A stretch of 64,000 nucleotides of DNA. It comes from an uncultured Lactobacillus sp. (GTDB lineage: Bacteria; Bacillota; Bacilli; Lactobacillales; Lactobacillaceae). The notes under the pieces are model-generated. The model made no database searches. It saw nothing but the letters and a program-made list of their open reading frames with translations, and was not told the DNA's origin. Where the stretch lies: positions 42,466 to 106,465 of the forward strand of contig CAMLRL010000003.1 in assembly GCA_946482465.1 (NCBI GenBank). Reading direction: 5' to 3'. Shown here one piece after another: positions 27,559 through 37,868 of this stretch. A program made the position numbers and the translations under genes. Position 1 is the first letter of the stretch. Each line of letters begins with the position of its first letter.

Positions 27559-29166
27559 ATGACAAACAAACAGGAAATTCGACAAGAAAATAAATCAATC
27601 AAAAAAATGGTTGCGTTCAGGCTGATCTTAATCGCTATTTTTGGCGGGATCACTGCCTTAGATGGCATTATCAGCCCAATCTTAATTGGTAAATTAATGG
27701 ACAACATCAGTAAAAAAGAATTTTCCACTTCTTTTATCTTATTAGTGGTGTTTTTACTGTGCTTTGTTTTAGTTAATACTTCTTTTTGGATTTGGCGCTT
27801 ATTGAGCCTGAATATCAGGAAAATTATTAACAAATGGTTGCGTAGCCAGGCAGTAGCCAGCTACAATAACCATCCGCAACTACAGTCAAGTAAAATTTTA
27901 AATTTTATCAATGTCACGATCAAACAATTTGAGAACCAGATTATTGATTCGGTTATAATGTTAATCTACTGCATTGAGCAAGCAGTAATCACTTTATTCT
28001 TTGTAATTAAGATTAATCCTATATTAGGTCTAACCTATTTAATATTAGGATTTATACCAGCAGTAGTTCCCTTTGTTTTTAAAAAATGGCTGAGCAAATC
28101 AACTGACCGGTGGAACAAGTCATACCAGCGCTACTCACTGCACACCACTGAATACTTTAACGGCTTCTATACCATCAAAAGATTTGAAAGCTTGTTAATC
28201 TTTAAAGATAAGCTGAACAATCTCTTAAATGACTCGGAAAATAAATATTATCAAATGGATGCGGACAAGGAACATTCACGGTTTGTTTCTAACTTGCTCT
28301 ATTCATTATCTACCATTCTTTCTTTGGGTTTGGGCGTTTACTTTGTCAGCATTGGTCAATTGACCGCTGGTGCGTTAATGTCTTTATATTTAGCAGCAGA
28401 CAGGGTTACAAGTCCCATAATTAGTTCTATTCAATTCACTAACCAGTTACTTTCAAGTCGCCCATTAATTGATTCATGCCAAAAAATTATTTCTACCAAA
28501 GAAAAACCAATTAACAATATCGAGCCCCAAAAATTTACAGATAAGACGGTACTTAAAATTGATGATGGCTCATTTGGTTATGATAAAGCTATTATCCATA
28601 ATCTTTCTTTTAGTGCCAGTAGTGGTGAAAAAATTTTAATTTCTGGCAGATCCGGCATCGGTAAAACAACGATAGTAAAAACAATGTTGAACGAGCTCAA
28701 ATTATTGGGTGGAACAATTAAATACAGCAAGGAGTTATATGCTAAACCAATTTATGACAATATCGGTGTCTTAGCCCAAGAAACTACCATTTTTACCGGT
28801 ACCCTGCTTTTTAACTTGTGTCTTGGTCAAAATTATCCGACTACTTCAATTTTACAAGTTTTACATGAAGTCGGATTAACCAAATTTGCTAATGAGAATG
28901 CACTGAATATGAGGCTTGGTGAAGGTGCCAATGCCTTATCTGGAGGAGAAAAAAGAAAGTTAGAATTGGCCAGATTGCTACTGCGCAATAAAAAGTTATT
29001 ACTGGTTGATGAAGCATTATCGGGTTTAGATAAAGAAAGCTACGGTCAAGTCTTTGACTTGATTCTCAATTTCCCGGGCACAGTAATTGATATTGAACAC
29101 AATGTTCAACCTGCATTTGCTAAAAAATATGATAAAGTAATAGAACTTGATCAGTATGCTTTATGA
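27559..29166 (+). CDS. ABC exporter half-transporter (membrane plus ATPase domains)
   Basis: The 535-residue protein has an N-terminal membrane domain with about six helices (to about residue 310) and a C-terminal ATPase. Motifs are Walker A GRSGIGKTT near residue 366, signature ALSGGEKRKLELARLL near 456, Walker B LLLVDEALSGLD near 479 and the switch histidine in IDIEHN near 511. It is somewhat short for the family (usually 570-600), mainly in the membrane domain. Half-transporters act as dimers; a partner gene is not adjacent. The C-terminus resembles the pseudogene at 13857-14442. The exported substrate is unknown. Confidence 0.85.
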   Translation: MTNKQEIRQENKSIKKMVAFRLILIAIFGGITALDGIISPILIGKLMDNISKKEFSTSFILLVVFLLCFVLVNTSFWIWRLLSLNIRKIINKWLRSQAVASYNNHPQLQSSKILNFINVTIKQFENQIIDSVIMLIYCIEQAVITLFFVIKINPILGLTYLILGFIPAVVPFVFKKWLSKSTDRWNKSYQRYSLHTTEYFNGFYTIKRFESLLIFKDKLNNLLNDSENKYYQMDADKEHSRFVSNLLYSLSTILSLGLGVYFVSIGQLTAGALMSLYLAADRVTSPIISSIQFTNQLLSSRPLIDSCQKIISTKEKPINNIEPQKFTDKTVLKIDDGSFGYDKAIIHNLSFSASSGEKILISGRSGIGKTTIVKTMLNELKLLGGTIKYSKELYAKPIYDNIGVLAQETTIFTGTLLFNLCLGQNYPTTSILQVLHEVGLTKFANENALNMRLGEGANALSGGEKRKLELARLLLRNKKLLLVDEALSGLDKESYGQVFDLILNFPGTVIDIEHNVQPAFAKKYDKVIELDQYAL

Positions 29167-29299
29167 TAAAGAAACAGATTTAAGTTAATTATTTACTAAG
29201 TTTAATAATTTTAAGCTCATCAATTGCAGTAAACTACTAGGCAAAATAAAATGGAGTAAAACAGTAATCTGATCTAGCAATAGAAAGCGTGTAGAGTTT

Positions 29300-29836
29300 A
29301 TGTATGAAAATAAAGAAAAATTAGATACAGCTATTTTCGCTGGTGGTTGCTTCTGGTGCATGGTTAAACCGTTTGACTCTTTACCGGGAATTAAAAAGGT
29401 GATTTCCGGTTACACTGGTGGTAGTGTTCCTAATCCAACCTATGAACAGGTTTGCACAGGAATGACGGGACATACTGAAGCAGTAGAAATCACTTACAAT
29501 CCTGAAGTTATGCCTTATGAAAAGTTGCTTGACTATTATTGGCAAGTAACTGATCCGACTGACGCATCTGGACAATTTCAAGATCGTGGTGATAATTATC
29601 GTCCCGTAATTTTTTATAATTCAGATGCGCAAAAAGAAACAGCAGAAAAGTCCAGAGCAGCTTTGCAAAATAGTGGCAGATTTGATGAGCCAATAGTTAC
29701 TAAAATTGAACCAGCGAAGCCATTTTATCCTGCAGAAGATTATCACCAAGATTTTTACAAGAAAAATCCAAGACGCTATGCTCTTGAAGAATCAGGCGGT
29801 AGAGAGGAATTTATTAAAAAGCATTGGCAAAATTAA
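29300..29836 (+). CDS. msrA: Peptide methionine sulfoxide reductase MsrA
   Basis: The 178-residue enzyme reduces methionine-S-sulfoxide in proteins. The catalytic cysteine is in AGGCFWCM near residue 18, and [20 protein letters not shown] near 85 and EDYHQDF near 148 are family signatures. It is a single-domain MsrA, with MsrB encoded separately and on the opposite strand at 31023-31454. No strong ribosome binding site is seen; GTGTAGAG lies upstream. Confidence 0.95.
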   Translation: MYENKEKLDTAIFAGGCFWCMVKPFDSLPGIKKVISGYTGGSVPNPTYEQVCTGMTGHTEAVEITYNPEVMPYEKLLDYYWQVTDPTDASGQFQDRGDNYRPVIFYNSDAQKETAEKSRAALQNSGRFDEPIVTKIEPAKPFYPAEDYHQDFYKKNPRRYALEESGGREEFIKKHWQN

Positions 29837-29957
29837 AACAATTTTTAAGGAATTTAGCTTAAAAATCGTGCTGATTGTGTTAGTATATTTTAAATTGAAT
29901 ATTATCCCTGTCAGATTTCACGATTAATAAGTTGCCTAAAAGTCAAATAATTTAATT

Positions 29958-29990
29958 AAGCAATCTGTCTTCGACTGATTGCTTTTGTTT
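29958..29990 (+). terminator. Terminator after msrA
   Basis: AAGCAATC and GATTGCTT pair, with an inner GTC/GAC stem and a TTC loop, followed by TTTGTTTG. It lies about 120 bases after the msrA stop. Confidence 0.8.
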
Positions 29991-30088
29991 GCAGAAAATT
30001 ACTTATTTCTCATTTATTTATTGGACACAGCAGATTAATTTGTTAGACTGACATCCAGATTAAATAAATTGATAAAAGGATAAAATAA

Positions 30089-30967
30089 ATGGATCAGCTT
30101 GATGCCTTTAACCGACGTTATAATCTACTTTCAAAAATTTCAGCTTCATTTTTCTACTCGTTGGCTGTAGCCGTTGCCCTAAACTTCTTTTGGACGCCGG
30201 GACACATGTATTCTTCAGGAATCACTGGATTTGCGCAGTTAATTAATACCATGAGTGAACGATTTTTACCTGTTGAACTGCCAACTTCTGTTTTATATTT
30301 GGTATTAAATTTGCCCCTTTTATTGCTTGCTTGGCTAAAAATAGGTCATAAATTTACGTTTTTTACCATTATTACGGTTATATTGGGTTCAATCATGATG
30401 CGGGTAATCCAACCTGTCAATATGCATATTGATCCCTTAGTCTGTGCTATTTTTGGTGGAATGATCAATGGACTCGGGACAGGTTTTGCTTTAAAAAATG
30501 GCATTTCTACTGGTGGACTTGACATTATTGGCATTGTGATCCAAAGAAAAACGGGTACAAGTTACGGCAAAATCAGCATTTTGATCAACTTATTAATTAT
30601 TGCGGCTGCCGGTTTAGCATTTGGTTGGACACGAGCTTTATATTCAGCTTTAACTATCTTTATTAATGGCCGAGTAATTGATGCTGTCTACACCCAGCAC
30701 CAAAAGCTGCAAGTAACGATTGTAACTGAACAACCCCACGCTATTATAGATGGCATTCAAGAGAAAATGCACCGCGGTATTACCATTTTTCATGATGTTG
30801 AGGGCGCATACAGTCATAACGAGAAAAAAGTCCTAATCACCGTGATCGACCGTTATGATATGTACGATATAGTCCACATTGTTAAAAAAAGCGATCCCTA
30901 CGCCTTCATGAGCGTTACCGAAGTTGAGCGTGTTTACGGCAGCTTTAAGGAACAAGAAATTGTTTAA
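30089..30967 (+). CDS. YitT family membrane protein (DUF161 plus DUF2179)
   Basis: The 292-residue protein has five or six membrane segments in residues 18-190, with the family motif GTGFALKNGISTGGLDIIG near residue 130. It ends in a cytosolic DUF2179 domain (about 205-285, with GAYSHNEKKVLITVI). The molecular role of YitT proteins is not established. The ribosome binding site AAAGGATAAAATAA precedes the ATG. It is followed by a strong terminator, so it is probably monocistronic. Confidence 0.88.
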   Translation: MDQLDAFNRRYNLLSKISASFFYSLAVAVALNFFWTPGHMYSSGITGFAQLINTMSERFLPVELPTSVLYLVLNLPLLLLAWLKIGHKFTFFTIITVILGSIMMRVIQPVNMHIDPLVCAIFGGMINGLGTGFALKNGISTGGLDIIGIVIQRKTGTSYGKISILINLLIIAAAGLAFGWTRALYSALTIFINGRVIDAVYTQHQKLQVTIVTEQPHAIIDGIQEKMHRGITIFHDVEGAYSHNEKKVLITVIDRYDMYDIVHIVKKSDPYAFMSVTEVERVYGSFKEQEIV

Positions 30968-30977
30968 ATCAGAACAC

Positions 30978-31010
30978 AAAAAAACATGATCCTCTCGGGT
31001 CATGTTTTTT
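30978..31010. terminator. Terminator between the YitT gene and msrB
   Basis: AACATGATCC and GGGTCATGTT form a near-perfect stem around TCTC, with A and T runs on both flanks. It lies between convergent genes and can act in both directions. Confidence 0.88.
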
Positions 31011-31022
31011 ACATAATTTTTA

Positions 31023-31454
31023 TTATTTAAAAAGTTTTTTATATTCACCGTAGCCTCTTTTATCTAAGTCTGCATACGGGATAAAATCTAAAGACGAAGA
31101 ATTAATACAATATCTCAATCCACCCTGGTCAGCTGGTCCATCGTCAAATACGTGCCCTAAATGCGAATCTGCATCTGGGCTCTTGACCTCAGTTCTTTCC
31201 ATATTATGTGATTGATCACGATGATAAACCAATTTCTTAATCGGTCGGGTAAAGCTAGGCCAACCACAACCCGCATCATATTTATCTTCACTAGAAAATA
31301 AAGGTTCACCGGAAACTATGTCTACATAAAGTCCTTTTTGGTAAAAGTCATCGTATTTTCCTTTAAATGGATAATCAGTTGCCGCCTGTTGCGTTACTTG
31401 ATATTGATCAGGTGTCAGCTCTTTTAATCTTTGCTCTTTTTTGTTTTGGTCCAT
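31023..31454 (-). CDS. msrB: Peptide methionine-R-sulfoxide reductase MsrB
   Basis: The 143-residue protein has [10 protein letters not shown] near residue 64, [10 protein letters not shown] near 97 and the catalytic cysteine in [12 protein letters not shown] near 115. It reduces methionine-R-sulfoxide and complements MsrA encoded 1.2 kb away. The zinc-binding CxxC pairs of some MsrB forms are absent. The ribosome binding site is AAAGGAGGGTGATGC, close to the AGGAGG consensus. Confidence 0.95.
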   Translation of the reverse strand: MDQNKKEQRLKELTPDQYQVTQQAATDYPFKGKYDDFYQKGLYVDIVSGEPLFSSEDKYDAGCGWPSFTRPIKKLVYHRDQSHNMERTEVKSPDADSHLGHVFDDGPADQGGLRYCINSSSLDFIPYADLDKRGYGEYKKLFK

Positions 31455-31599
31455 TTTGCATCACCCTCCTTTCTTAACTATAACAAAAATTGCATTAGCA
31501 TACTAAAATAAAACTTAATAAAATAATGCTATTCTTATTTTCAAACAGATTAATACTGGGTTATAATATGGTTTCAATCAAAATAGGAAGGTTCTTTTT

Positions 31600-32784
31600 A
31601 TGCCAAAATTAGCAAAAAGCTTAAATGCAAAAATAAATACTAAAATCAAAAATTTGCCTAATTCTGCGATTCGCTCTTTTAACCAAAGAATTTCTACGAT
31701 CCCAGGAATAATTAAATTAACTATCGGAGAGCCAGACTTAAATACACCTGAACATATTAAACAAGCGGCAATTAATGATATTACTAATGATGATTCTCAT
31801 TATGCCCCAGAAGCTGGTAAAAAGAAGTACCTTAAAGCAGTGAGCAAGTATCTAAACCAAAGTTTAGGCGTAAATTATGATCCTGCAACCGAATTGTGTG
31901 CGACTGTTGGAGTTTCCGAAGGCCTGAACATTGCCGCCATGGCCCTTTTAAATCCAGGAGAGAAGATCATAGTTCCTACTCCGGTTTGGGGGGTTTACTT
32001 TGGCATTATCGAGATGGCTGGTGGCATTCCAATTCAGGTAGATACTTCTGCCGATAATTTTTTATTAACGCCAGCCAAATTAAAGGAAACACTGGAAAAT
32101 GAAGGCAAAGGAGCGAAGGCAGTTGTCATTACTGACCCTTCAAATCCTACTGGACGCGTCTATTCTAAAGAAAACTTAGCAGAATTAGCCCAAGTCATTA
32201 CTGACTACGACATGTTTGCGGTTAGTGACGAAATTTATGCAGAGTTGATATATGGTGATAAGAAACATTATTCATTGACCCAAATCATTCCTGAAAGAAC
32301 AGTTTTACTTTCGGGATTATCCAAAAGTTTTGCTATGACTGGTTGGCGAATCGGCTATATTGCCGGACCAGCTGAATTAATGAAGTCAATGATCAAAATT
32401 AACTCATTTTTAATTTCTTCTGTAACTGATAATGTCCAAATCGGTGCGGCTGAAGCTTTGGAAAACGGCGAACAAGACTATATTGCAGCGCGTGCTAAAT
32501 ACCAGCGGCGCTTGCAAATTTTACAAGAGGGCCTGGAGAAAAATGGTTATACTTTAGCTACACCTGAAGGTGCTTTTTACATTTTTGCCAAAATTCCAGC
32601 TAAGTTCGGCTGTGACGATGTGGCTTTTGCTAATGATCTAGCTGAAAAAGCCAAAGTGGGCGCCACACCGGGCAGCTATTTTGGAGCAGGTGGCCAAGGG
32701 TATGTCCGCTTTTCCTATGCTTCTTCTGAAGAAAATATTAAAGAAGCTATCAGACGTATTACTTCATATACTGAAAATAATTAA
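31600..32784 (+). CDS. Class I/II PLP-dependent aminotransferase (AraT/PatA-like)
   Basis: The 394-residue enzyme has the fold-type I aminotransferase landmarks: DPSNPTGRVY near residue 178 and the PLP-binding lysine in LLSGLSKSFAMTGWRIGY near 236. The C-terminal arginine GYVRFSYA near 370 binds the substrate carboxylate. It matches the lactobacillus group annotated as aromatic amino acid or N-acetyl-diaminopimelate aminotransferase (AraT/PatA). The exact amino acid substrate cannot be decided from sequence. TATAAT lies at 31562-31567 and AGGAAGG before the ATG. Confidence 0.9.
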   Translation: MPKLAKSLNAKINTKIKNLPNSAIRSFNQRISTIPGIIKLTIGEPDLNTPEHIKQAAINDITNDDSHYAPEAGKKKYLKAVSKYLNQSLGVNYDPATELCATVGVSEGLNIAAMALLNPGEKIIVPTPVWGVYFGIIEMAGGIPIQVDTSADNFLLTPAKLKETLENEGKGAKAVVITDPSNPTGRVYSKENLAELAQVITDYDMFAVSDEIYAELIYGDKKHYSLTQIIPERTVLLSGLSKSFAMTGWRIGYIAGPAELMKSMIKINSFLISSVTDNVQIGAAEALENGEQDYIAARAKYQRRLQILQEGLEKNGYTLATPEGAFYIFAKIPAKFGCDDVAFANDLAEKAKVGATPGSYFGAGGQGYVRFSYASSEENIKEAIRRITSYTENN

Positions 32785-32868
32785 AAAGCTAATTTCTTGG
32801 GCTTGTACACAATTGTAGTTTAAACTGGATCATGGAAAGATTTTATTTATAAAAGAAAGGGTTAAATT

Positions 32869-33363
32869 ATGCAAGTAACAATGAAAAACGAACCACTGTC
32901 AACTAACGGAGAGCCACCTAAAATTGGTGAGCAATTGCCTAACTTTAAGGTAAAACAGGCTGACGGTTCATTTGCCACAGTAGACGAACTGATTGATAAG
33001 CCAACTTTAATTAGTGTTGTGCCGAATATTAATACCAGTGTTTGCAGCATTTCTACTAAACACTTTAACAGCGAAGTTGACAAATTCGCAGATATTAACT
33101 TCTATACTATTTCTACCAATACACCTGAAGAACAAAAAAATTGGTGTGCAGCTGAAAACGTTACTAAAATGAAACTTTTATCTGATGAAGAATTTGATTT
33201 TGGTAAAAATATGGGCTTATTTATTGCAGACACCAAATTTGACTCCAGAAGCATTTGGATTGTTGATGCAAACAAGAAAGTTTTATACCGAGAATTAATT
33301 TCTGAATTAACTAATGAGCCTAACTACGCAGAGGCATTAGCATTTTTACAAGATTTAAAGTAG
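32869..33363 (+). CDS. tpx: Thiol peroxidase Tpx (atypical 2-Cys peroxiredoxin)
   Basis: The 164-residue protein reduces hydroperoxides. The peroxidatic cysteine is in NTSVCSISTKHFN near residue 61 and the resolving cysteine in WCAAENV near residue 95, the spacing of bacterial Tpx. The ribosome binding site AAAGAAAGGG lies upstream. It lies 84 bases after the aminotransferase gene and ends in a strong terminator. Together with msrA and msrB it adds to oxidative-stress functions in this stretch. Confidence 0.93.
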   Translation: MQVTMKNEPLSTNGEPPKIGEQLPNFKVKQADGSFATVDELIDKPTLISVVPNINTSVCSISTKHFNSEVDKFADINFYTISTNTPEEQKNWCAAENVTKMKLLSDEEFDFGKNMGLFIADTKFDSRSIWIVDANKKVLYRELISELTNEPNYAEALAFLQDLK

Positions 33364-33370
33364 TTTAACG

Positions 33371-33406
33371 AAAAAGCGATTAAGTAAAAACTTAGTCGCT
33401 TTTTTA
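33371..33406 (+). terminator. Terminator after tpx
   Basis: AAGCGATTAAGT and ACTTAGTCGCTT form a stem with one mismatch, followed by a T run. It starts eight bases after the stop codon and also faces the convergent NUDIX gene. Confidence 0.88.
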
Positions 33407-33408
33407 TG

Positions 33409-33909
33409 TTAAAAAACTGGTTTATCTAAAACCTGCCACGTTTTAAAAGTTTGATCGGCTAAATCAAATGAAGCTGGTTCTAATAAAAATTCTTTTGCTT
33501 TTAGTACTAAAGGTGAAGAATTTGCAATAGTCAATTTGTTTAATGGAACTGAAAGTGCTCCTAAAGAATCTTGACCAATAAACTGCTCTACTTCAGTTTT
33601 TATGTTACCTTTAACCTCATTGATGCGATAAAAAACACAAATATGTTGGTTGAAATGCCATTGTCGATAATCCCAGGGATATTCAAATGAGGTTATGCCA
33701 ATTTGAGCGCAATCCTCTACGACTAACCCCGTTTCTTCATTTACTTCTCTTTTCACAGCGTCGAGCAGTTTTTCACCGTCTTCTATACTGCCTCCAGGCA
33801 GATCGAAGCGATTAATATAGGGGCCACCATTCTTTTTAATTACAACTAAACTGTTTGAATTGCCAATAATACCATAACAACCAAACGCGCGATGAAATTT
33901 ACCTGTCAT
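33409..33909 (-). CDS. NUDIX hydrolase
   Basis: The 166-residue protein has a canonical Nudix box, GGSIEDGEKLLDAVKREVNE followed by ETGL, at about residues 41-64. It is a different subgroup from the NUDIX protein at 14622, with a longer C-terminus. The substrate is unknown. It is probably monocistronic, lying between the tpx terminator and the aspS terminator. Confidence 0.88.
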   Translation of the reverse strand: MTGKFHRAFGCYGIIGNSNSLVVIKKNGGPYINRFDLPGGSIEDGEKLLDAVKREVNEETGLVVEDCAQIGITSFEYPWDYRQWHFNQHICVFYRINEVKGNIKTEVEQFIGQDSLGALSVPLNKLTIANSSPLVLKAKEFLLEPASFDLADQTFKTWQVLDKPVF

Positions 33910-33960
33910 CCATTACTCCTTTATCTACAAATATTGACCAATAATTAAATAGTAAAATGG

Positions 33961-34005
33961 AAAAAAAGAAGCATGAAGTACTTACACTTCGTGCTTCTTT
34001 TTTTA
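33961..34005 (-). terminator. Terminator after aspS
   Basis: GAAGCATGAAGT and ACTTCGTGCTTC form a long stem (one mismatch) with A and T tracts outside. On the minus strand it begins about 13 bases after the aspS stop. Confidence 0.88.
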
Positions 34006-34017
34006 TTTTGCCAATTT

Positions 34018-35868
34018 TTAATCCCAAGTAGTATTTCTTGCTGCATCTTTTTCAGCTTGAATCTTCAAATTGTTTTCAATTTTGGCAACACTATCCTGAT
34101 ATTGTTCTTCAACTTCAATACCCAAGTCTGAAAGTTGTTGGTCAGACACTGGTGCTGGAGCATGCATCATCGGCTCTGAGGCGTTGGCATTTTTCGGAAA
34201 GGCTAAAACATCGCGAATATTATCTTTTTCAGCCAAAAGCATTGCAAACCGATCAAGGCCAATAGCAAGACCAGCATGTGGTGGAAAACCCATGTCTAGA
34301 GCGTCAAGCAGGTAGCCAAATTGTTCATAAGCACGTTTTTTCGAAAAGCCCAGTGCTTTAAGCATTTTTTCTTGAATGGAACGCTTATGAATACGAATAG
34401 AGCCACCGCCAAGTTCATCCCCGTTCATAACTATATCATAACTACGGGCGTGAGCTTTATGCGGATCAGTATCTAGTAATTTAATCCCTTCATCATCAGG
34501 CATTGTAAACGGATGGTGCGCCGCAATCCATCTGCCAAAGCCCTCATCATATTCAAATAATGGCCAATCAACTACCCATACAAAATCAAATTCATGTTGA
34601 GGAATAATGGCGGTTTCTTTTGCAAATTCCCGTCTTAAATGATCAAGAGAATCACAGCAGACTTTCCATTTGTCGGCAATAAATACTAGTAATTCTCCAC
34701 CCTGCAAACCAAATTCAGCGATTAAAGCAGACTTATTTTCAGCAGTTAAAAAGCGGGAAACAGGCCCAGAAAACTCACCATCTTCATACTTGACCCAGGC
34801 CAAGCCCTTTGCATGGTAGCGTTTGATATAGTCTTGCTTTTGCTCAATTTGCTTACGAGAATACTTGTGTGCCCCCTCTTTGACTGCGATACCTTTAACA
34901 AAGCCGCCATCTGCGATTGCTCCAGAGAAGACTTTGAAGTCACTGTCTTTAAAAATACTGCTTAAATCATGAATAAGCATTCCAAACCGGGTATCAGGCT
35001 TGTCAGTACCATATTTATTCATAGCATCAGTCCAAGAAATACGAGGAATTGGTGTTTTTAAATCAATATTCATGACATCTTTCATGATTTTCTTCAGCAA
35101 GCCCTCGGTATAATCTTGTACTTGTTGTTCATCAGTAAAAGAAGTTTCCATATCAATTTGAGTAAATTCCGGTTGTCTGTCACCACGCAAATCTTCATCA
35201 CGGAAGCATCTTGCTAATTGATAATATTTATCAAAGCCAGCACCCATCAATAATTGCTTAAAAAGCTGCGGTGATTGTGGCAAAGCATAAAAGCTGCCTG
35301 GATAAATTCTTGAAGGTACTAAATAGTCACGGGCACCTTCTGGGGAGGACTTACCTAAAATAGGAGTCTCGATGTCAATAAAACCATTTTGATCAAAAAA
35401 TTCATGTGTTGCGCGTAATATTTTTGAACGCAAAATAATTGCTTTTTGTAATGCAGGCCTGCGTAAATCTAAGTAACGGTATTTTAGCCTGGTCTGTTCG
35501 GCTATTTCAACATTATCTTTTATTTCAAAAGGAGGGTTTTGCGATTTATTTAGAATTATGATTTCTTTAGCATCAACTTCGACTTCGCCCGTTTTCATAT
35601 CAGGATTAATGCTAGAACGCTTAACCACCTTACCCTTCACTTGGATAACATATTCGTTTCCCAGAGAATCAGCCATTGCCATTAAGCTTTGACCAGAGTC
35701 ATGATTTACTACTACCTGAACAATACCTTCACGATCGCGCAAATCGATAAATACTAGGTTACCCAAATTACGTACACGTTGAACCCAACCATAGAGATTT
35801 ACTTCTTGATTAAGGTAAGCGGTCGTGATGTTGCCACAGTAATCAGTTCTTTTTTCCATTTGTTCCAT
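34018..35868 (-). CDS. aspS: Aspartyl-tRNA synthetase
   Basis: The 616-residue bacterial-type enzyme has an N-terminal OB-fold anticodon-binding domain ([15 protein letters not shown] near residue 22). Class II motif 2 is in [20 protein letters not shown] near 216, and motif 3 in [13 protein letters not shown] near 553. The GAD insertion domain typical of bacterial AspRS lies between. The ATG at 35868 has AAGGA eight bases upstream. It follows hisS by four bases and is controlled with it by the upstream T-box. Confidence 0.97.
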   Translation of the reverse strand: MEQMEKRTDYCGNITTAYLNQEVNLYGWVQRVRNLGNLVFIDLRDREGIVQVVVNHDSGQSLMAMADSLGNEYVIQVKGKVVKRSSINPDMKTGEVEVDAKEIIILNKSQNPPFEIKDNVEIAEQTRLKYRYLDLRRPALQKAIILRSKILRATHEFFDQNGFIDIETPILGKSSPEGARDYLVPSRIYPGSFYALPQSPQLFKQLLMGAGFDKYYQLARCFRDEDLRGDRQPEFTQIDMETSFTDEQQVQDYTEGLLKKIMKDVMNIDLKTPIPRISWTDAMNKYGTDKPDTRFGMLIHDLSSIFKDSDFKVFSGAIADGGFVKGIAVKEGAHKYSRKQIEQKQDYIKRYHAKGLAWVKYEDGEFSGPVSRFLTAENKSALIAEFGLQGGELLVFIADKWKVCCDSLDHLRREFAKETAIIPQHEFDFVWVVDWPLFEYDEGFGRWIAAHHPFTMPDDEGIKLLDTDPHKAHARSYDIVMNGDELGGGSIRIHKRSIQEKMLKALGFSKKRAYEQFGYLLDALDMGFPPHAGLAIGLDRFAMLLAEKDNIRDVLAFPKNANASEPMMHAPAPVSDQQLSDLGIEVEEQYQDSVAKIENNLKIQAEKDAARNTTWD

Positions 35869-35872
35869 TTTA

Positions 35873-37159
35873 TTATTCCTTCAATTTTTTCATGACAGCA
35901 GTCATATTTTCAAGATCAGTTAATTCTAACTTAAATGTTTTTGCATCAGCAAGCCTTTTGACATTCAGTATTCCTGCCGCCATTTCTTTGGCACCCAATG
36001 TGATCACGTATTTTGCTTCAGCTCTATCAGCTTTTTTAAATTGTGCTTTCAATTTCTTCTGGTCAACATCGTATTGCACTTTCAAGCCCTGACTGCGAAG
36101 TAAACGAGCAATTTCAACTGCTTTTATTGCTGCTTCTTCACCAATATTTGTGATAAAGAAGTCGATTCCTTGATCTTCAAAAAGTGCAGGATTTTGCTTG
36201 TGCAAGACAAGCATTAAGCGTTCTTCTCCTATACCGAAACCAACAGCTGGAGTTTTTGGTCCGTCAAATTCTTCAACCAAATTATCATAGCGTCCGCCAC
36301 CTAAAATGGTTGATGCTGATTCCCAAATACTTTTATCTTCGACCATAAATTCAAAAATTACACCCGTATAATAATCAAGGCCGCGAACGAGATCATTATC
36401 AATCACATATTTAATATCCAGTTGATCAAGCATCATCAATATCTGATCAAAGTTTCCCTTTGATTCTTCATCCAGATAATCAACTATCTTAGGTGCATTT
36501 GGCAAGAACTTCTTATCTTGTTCATCTTTAGAATCCAAAATACGCAAAGGATTTTTCTCTAAACGTCTCTTAGAGTCATCTGAAAGTTGATCTCTAACGG
36601 GCATAAAATAATTTACCAATGCATCATGATAATCTTGGCGCACCTGAGCATTACCCAAAGTGTTAATGTGCAACTCGTAGTTCTTAACACCCAGTTGAGC
36701 TAAAAGATCATGAGCTAAAACTATTGTTTCTACATCTGCTAACGGATTAGCTGAGCCGAAACTTTCAATGCCAATTTGGTGAAATTCCCGTTGACGTCCA
36801 GCTTGAGGTCTTTCATAACGAAATGTTGATTCTATGTAATAAACATTTAACGGCTTGGCTACCTCTGGTGCATAGAGCTTATCTTCAACATAAGCACGAA
36901 CGACACCGGCAGTCCCTTCAGGACGTAAAGCGATGTGTCTGCCGCCTTTATCGTTAAAATCATACATTTCTTTTTCGACTACATCAGATGTTTCACCGCT
37001 TGAACGTGAAAAAACATTATAGTTTTCAAAACTTGGTGTCCGAATTTCCCGGTAATTTGCCTGCTTAAAAAAATCACGCAGAATCTGCTCTACTTTTTCC
37101 CATGAACCAGATTCATCTGGCAAAATGTCAACTGTTCCTTTGGGTCTTTGCACTCTCAT
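35873..37159 (-). CDS. hisS: Histidyl-tRNA synthetase
   Basis: The 428-residue class II synthetase begins [13 protein letters not shown], as usual. [13 protein letters not shown] near residue 77, [20 protein letters not shown] near 112 and the HisRS signatures [12 protein letters not shown] near 258 and GGGRYDNL near 286 are visible. The C-terminal anticodon-binding domain follows. It is the first gene of the hisS-aspS operon behind a T-box leader. Confidence 0.97.
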   Translation of the reverse strand: MRVQRPKGTVDILPDESGSWEKVEQILRDFFKQANYREIRTPSFENYNVFSRSSGETSDVVEKEMYDFNDKGGRHIALRPEGTAGVVRAYVEDKLYAPEVAKPLNVYYIESTFRYERPQAGRQREFHQIGIESFGSANPLADVETIVLAHDLLAQLGVKNYELHINTLGNAQVRQDYHDALVNYFMPVRDQLSDDSKRRLEKNPLRILDSKDEQDKKFLPNAPKIVDYLDEESKGNFDQILMMLDQLDIKYVIDNDLVRGLDYYTGVIFEFMVEDKSIWESASTILGGGRYDNLVEEFDGPKTPAVGFGIGEERLMLVLHKQNPALFEDQGIDFFITNIGEEAAIKAVEIARLLRSQGLKVQYDVDQKKLKAQFKKADRAEAKYVITLGAKEMAAGILNVKRLADAKTFKLELTDLENMTAVMKKLKE

Positions 37160-37174
37160 TTAATCATCCTTTTA

Positions 37175-37375
37175 ATTAAAAAACGTCCTTGAATAAATCA
37201 AGGGCGCTCTGAATTAGCACGGTACCACCTTTTACCTGCTGCGAATAACGCTCGCGAAGCGAATATTATCTGGTAAAGGGGTCACAGTTAGTTTTTTCCG
37301 CCTTTTCAGCGTAATTAGCGGTCTCTGTATAAAAAATACTAAACTTCAGTCTTTGTCATTGATAATTCTTTTTTT
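37175..37375 (-). promoter_or_regulatory. T-box riboswitch of the hisS-aspS operon
   Basis: On the minus strand the T-box core AGGTGGTACCGTG is followed by a terminator stem CCTTGA/TCAAGG and a T run (37175-37206). Stem I elements are visible upstream: TACAGAGA, a small hairpin, then TGAAAAGGCGG. By alignment with the brnQ leaders the specifier region is AACTGT-GAC-CCC, which suggests GAC (Asp). The base after it is C rather than the usual purine, so the assignment is tentative. Sensing of uncharged tRNA-Asp would control both hisS and aspS. Confidence 0.85.
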
Positions 37376-37430
37376 AGCTTATAGTTTTCAAGACAAAAAG
37401 TCAACTTAAACTAGCATTGCGGCTTATTTT

Positions 37431-37868
37431 TTACAAATCAAGTACTATCGTGAATGGTCCATCATTTTGTAAATCTACTTTCATATCAGCCCCAAATTCA
37501 CCAGTTTCAACTGTTAAGCCTAGTTTGACGAGTTCTTGATTAAAATCTTGCCATAATTCCTGAGATTTTGGCGGTTTCATAGCTTTAATGAAACTTGGTC
37601 TATTGCCTTTTTTAGTATCAGCTAACAAGGTAAATTGGCTCACGCTTAATATTTGTCCGCCAACATCTTTAATTGCCAAATTGGTTTTGCCATCCTCATC
37701 TTCAAAAATGCGCATTTTGGCTATTTTTGCAGCCGCCTTTTTGACCACATCAGAATCGTCTCCGTCTTTTAAACCGACTAAAAGCAGGAATCCCTTGTTA
37801 ATTTCTCCTACTACCTTGCCAGCAATATTGACGCTGGCATGATTTACTCTTTGAATGACAATCCGCAT
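37431..37868 (-). CDS. dtd: D-aminoacyl-tRNA deacylase
   Basis: The 145-residue enzyme removes D-amino acids mischarged to tRNA. The signatures [17 protein letters not shown] near residue 77 and the C-terminal [11 protein letters not shown] (Gly-cisPro loop) are present, and the length is standard. The start overlaps the end of rel by one base. The rel-dtd pair is a conserved arrangement in Firmicutes. Confidence 0.95.
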   Translation of the reverse strand: MRIVIQRVNHASVNIAGKVVGEINKGFLLLVGLKDGDDSDVVKKAAAKIAKMRIFEDEDGKTNLAIKDVGGQILSVSQFTLLADTKKGNRPSFIKAMKPPKSQELWQDFNQELVKLGLTVETGEFGADMKVDLQNDGPFTIVLDL

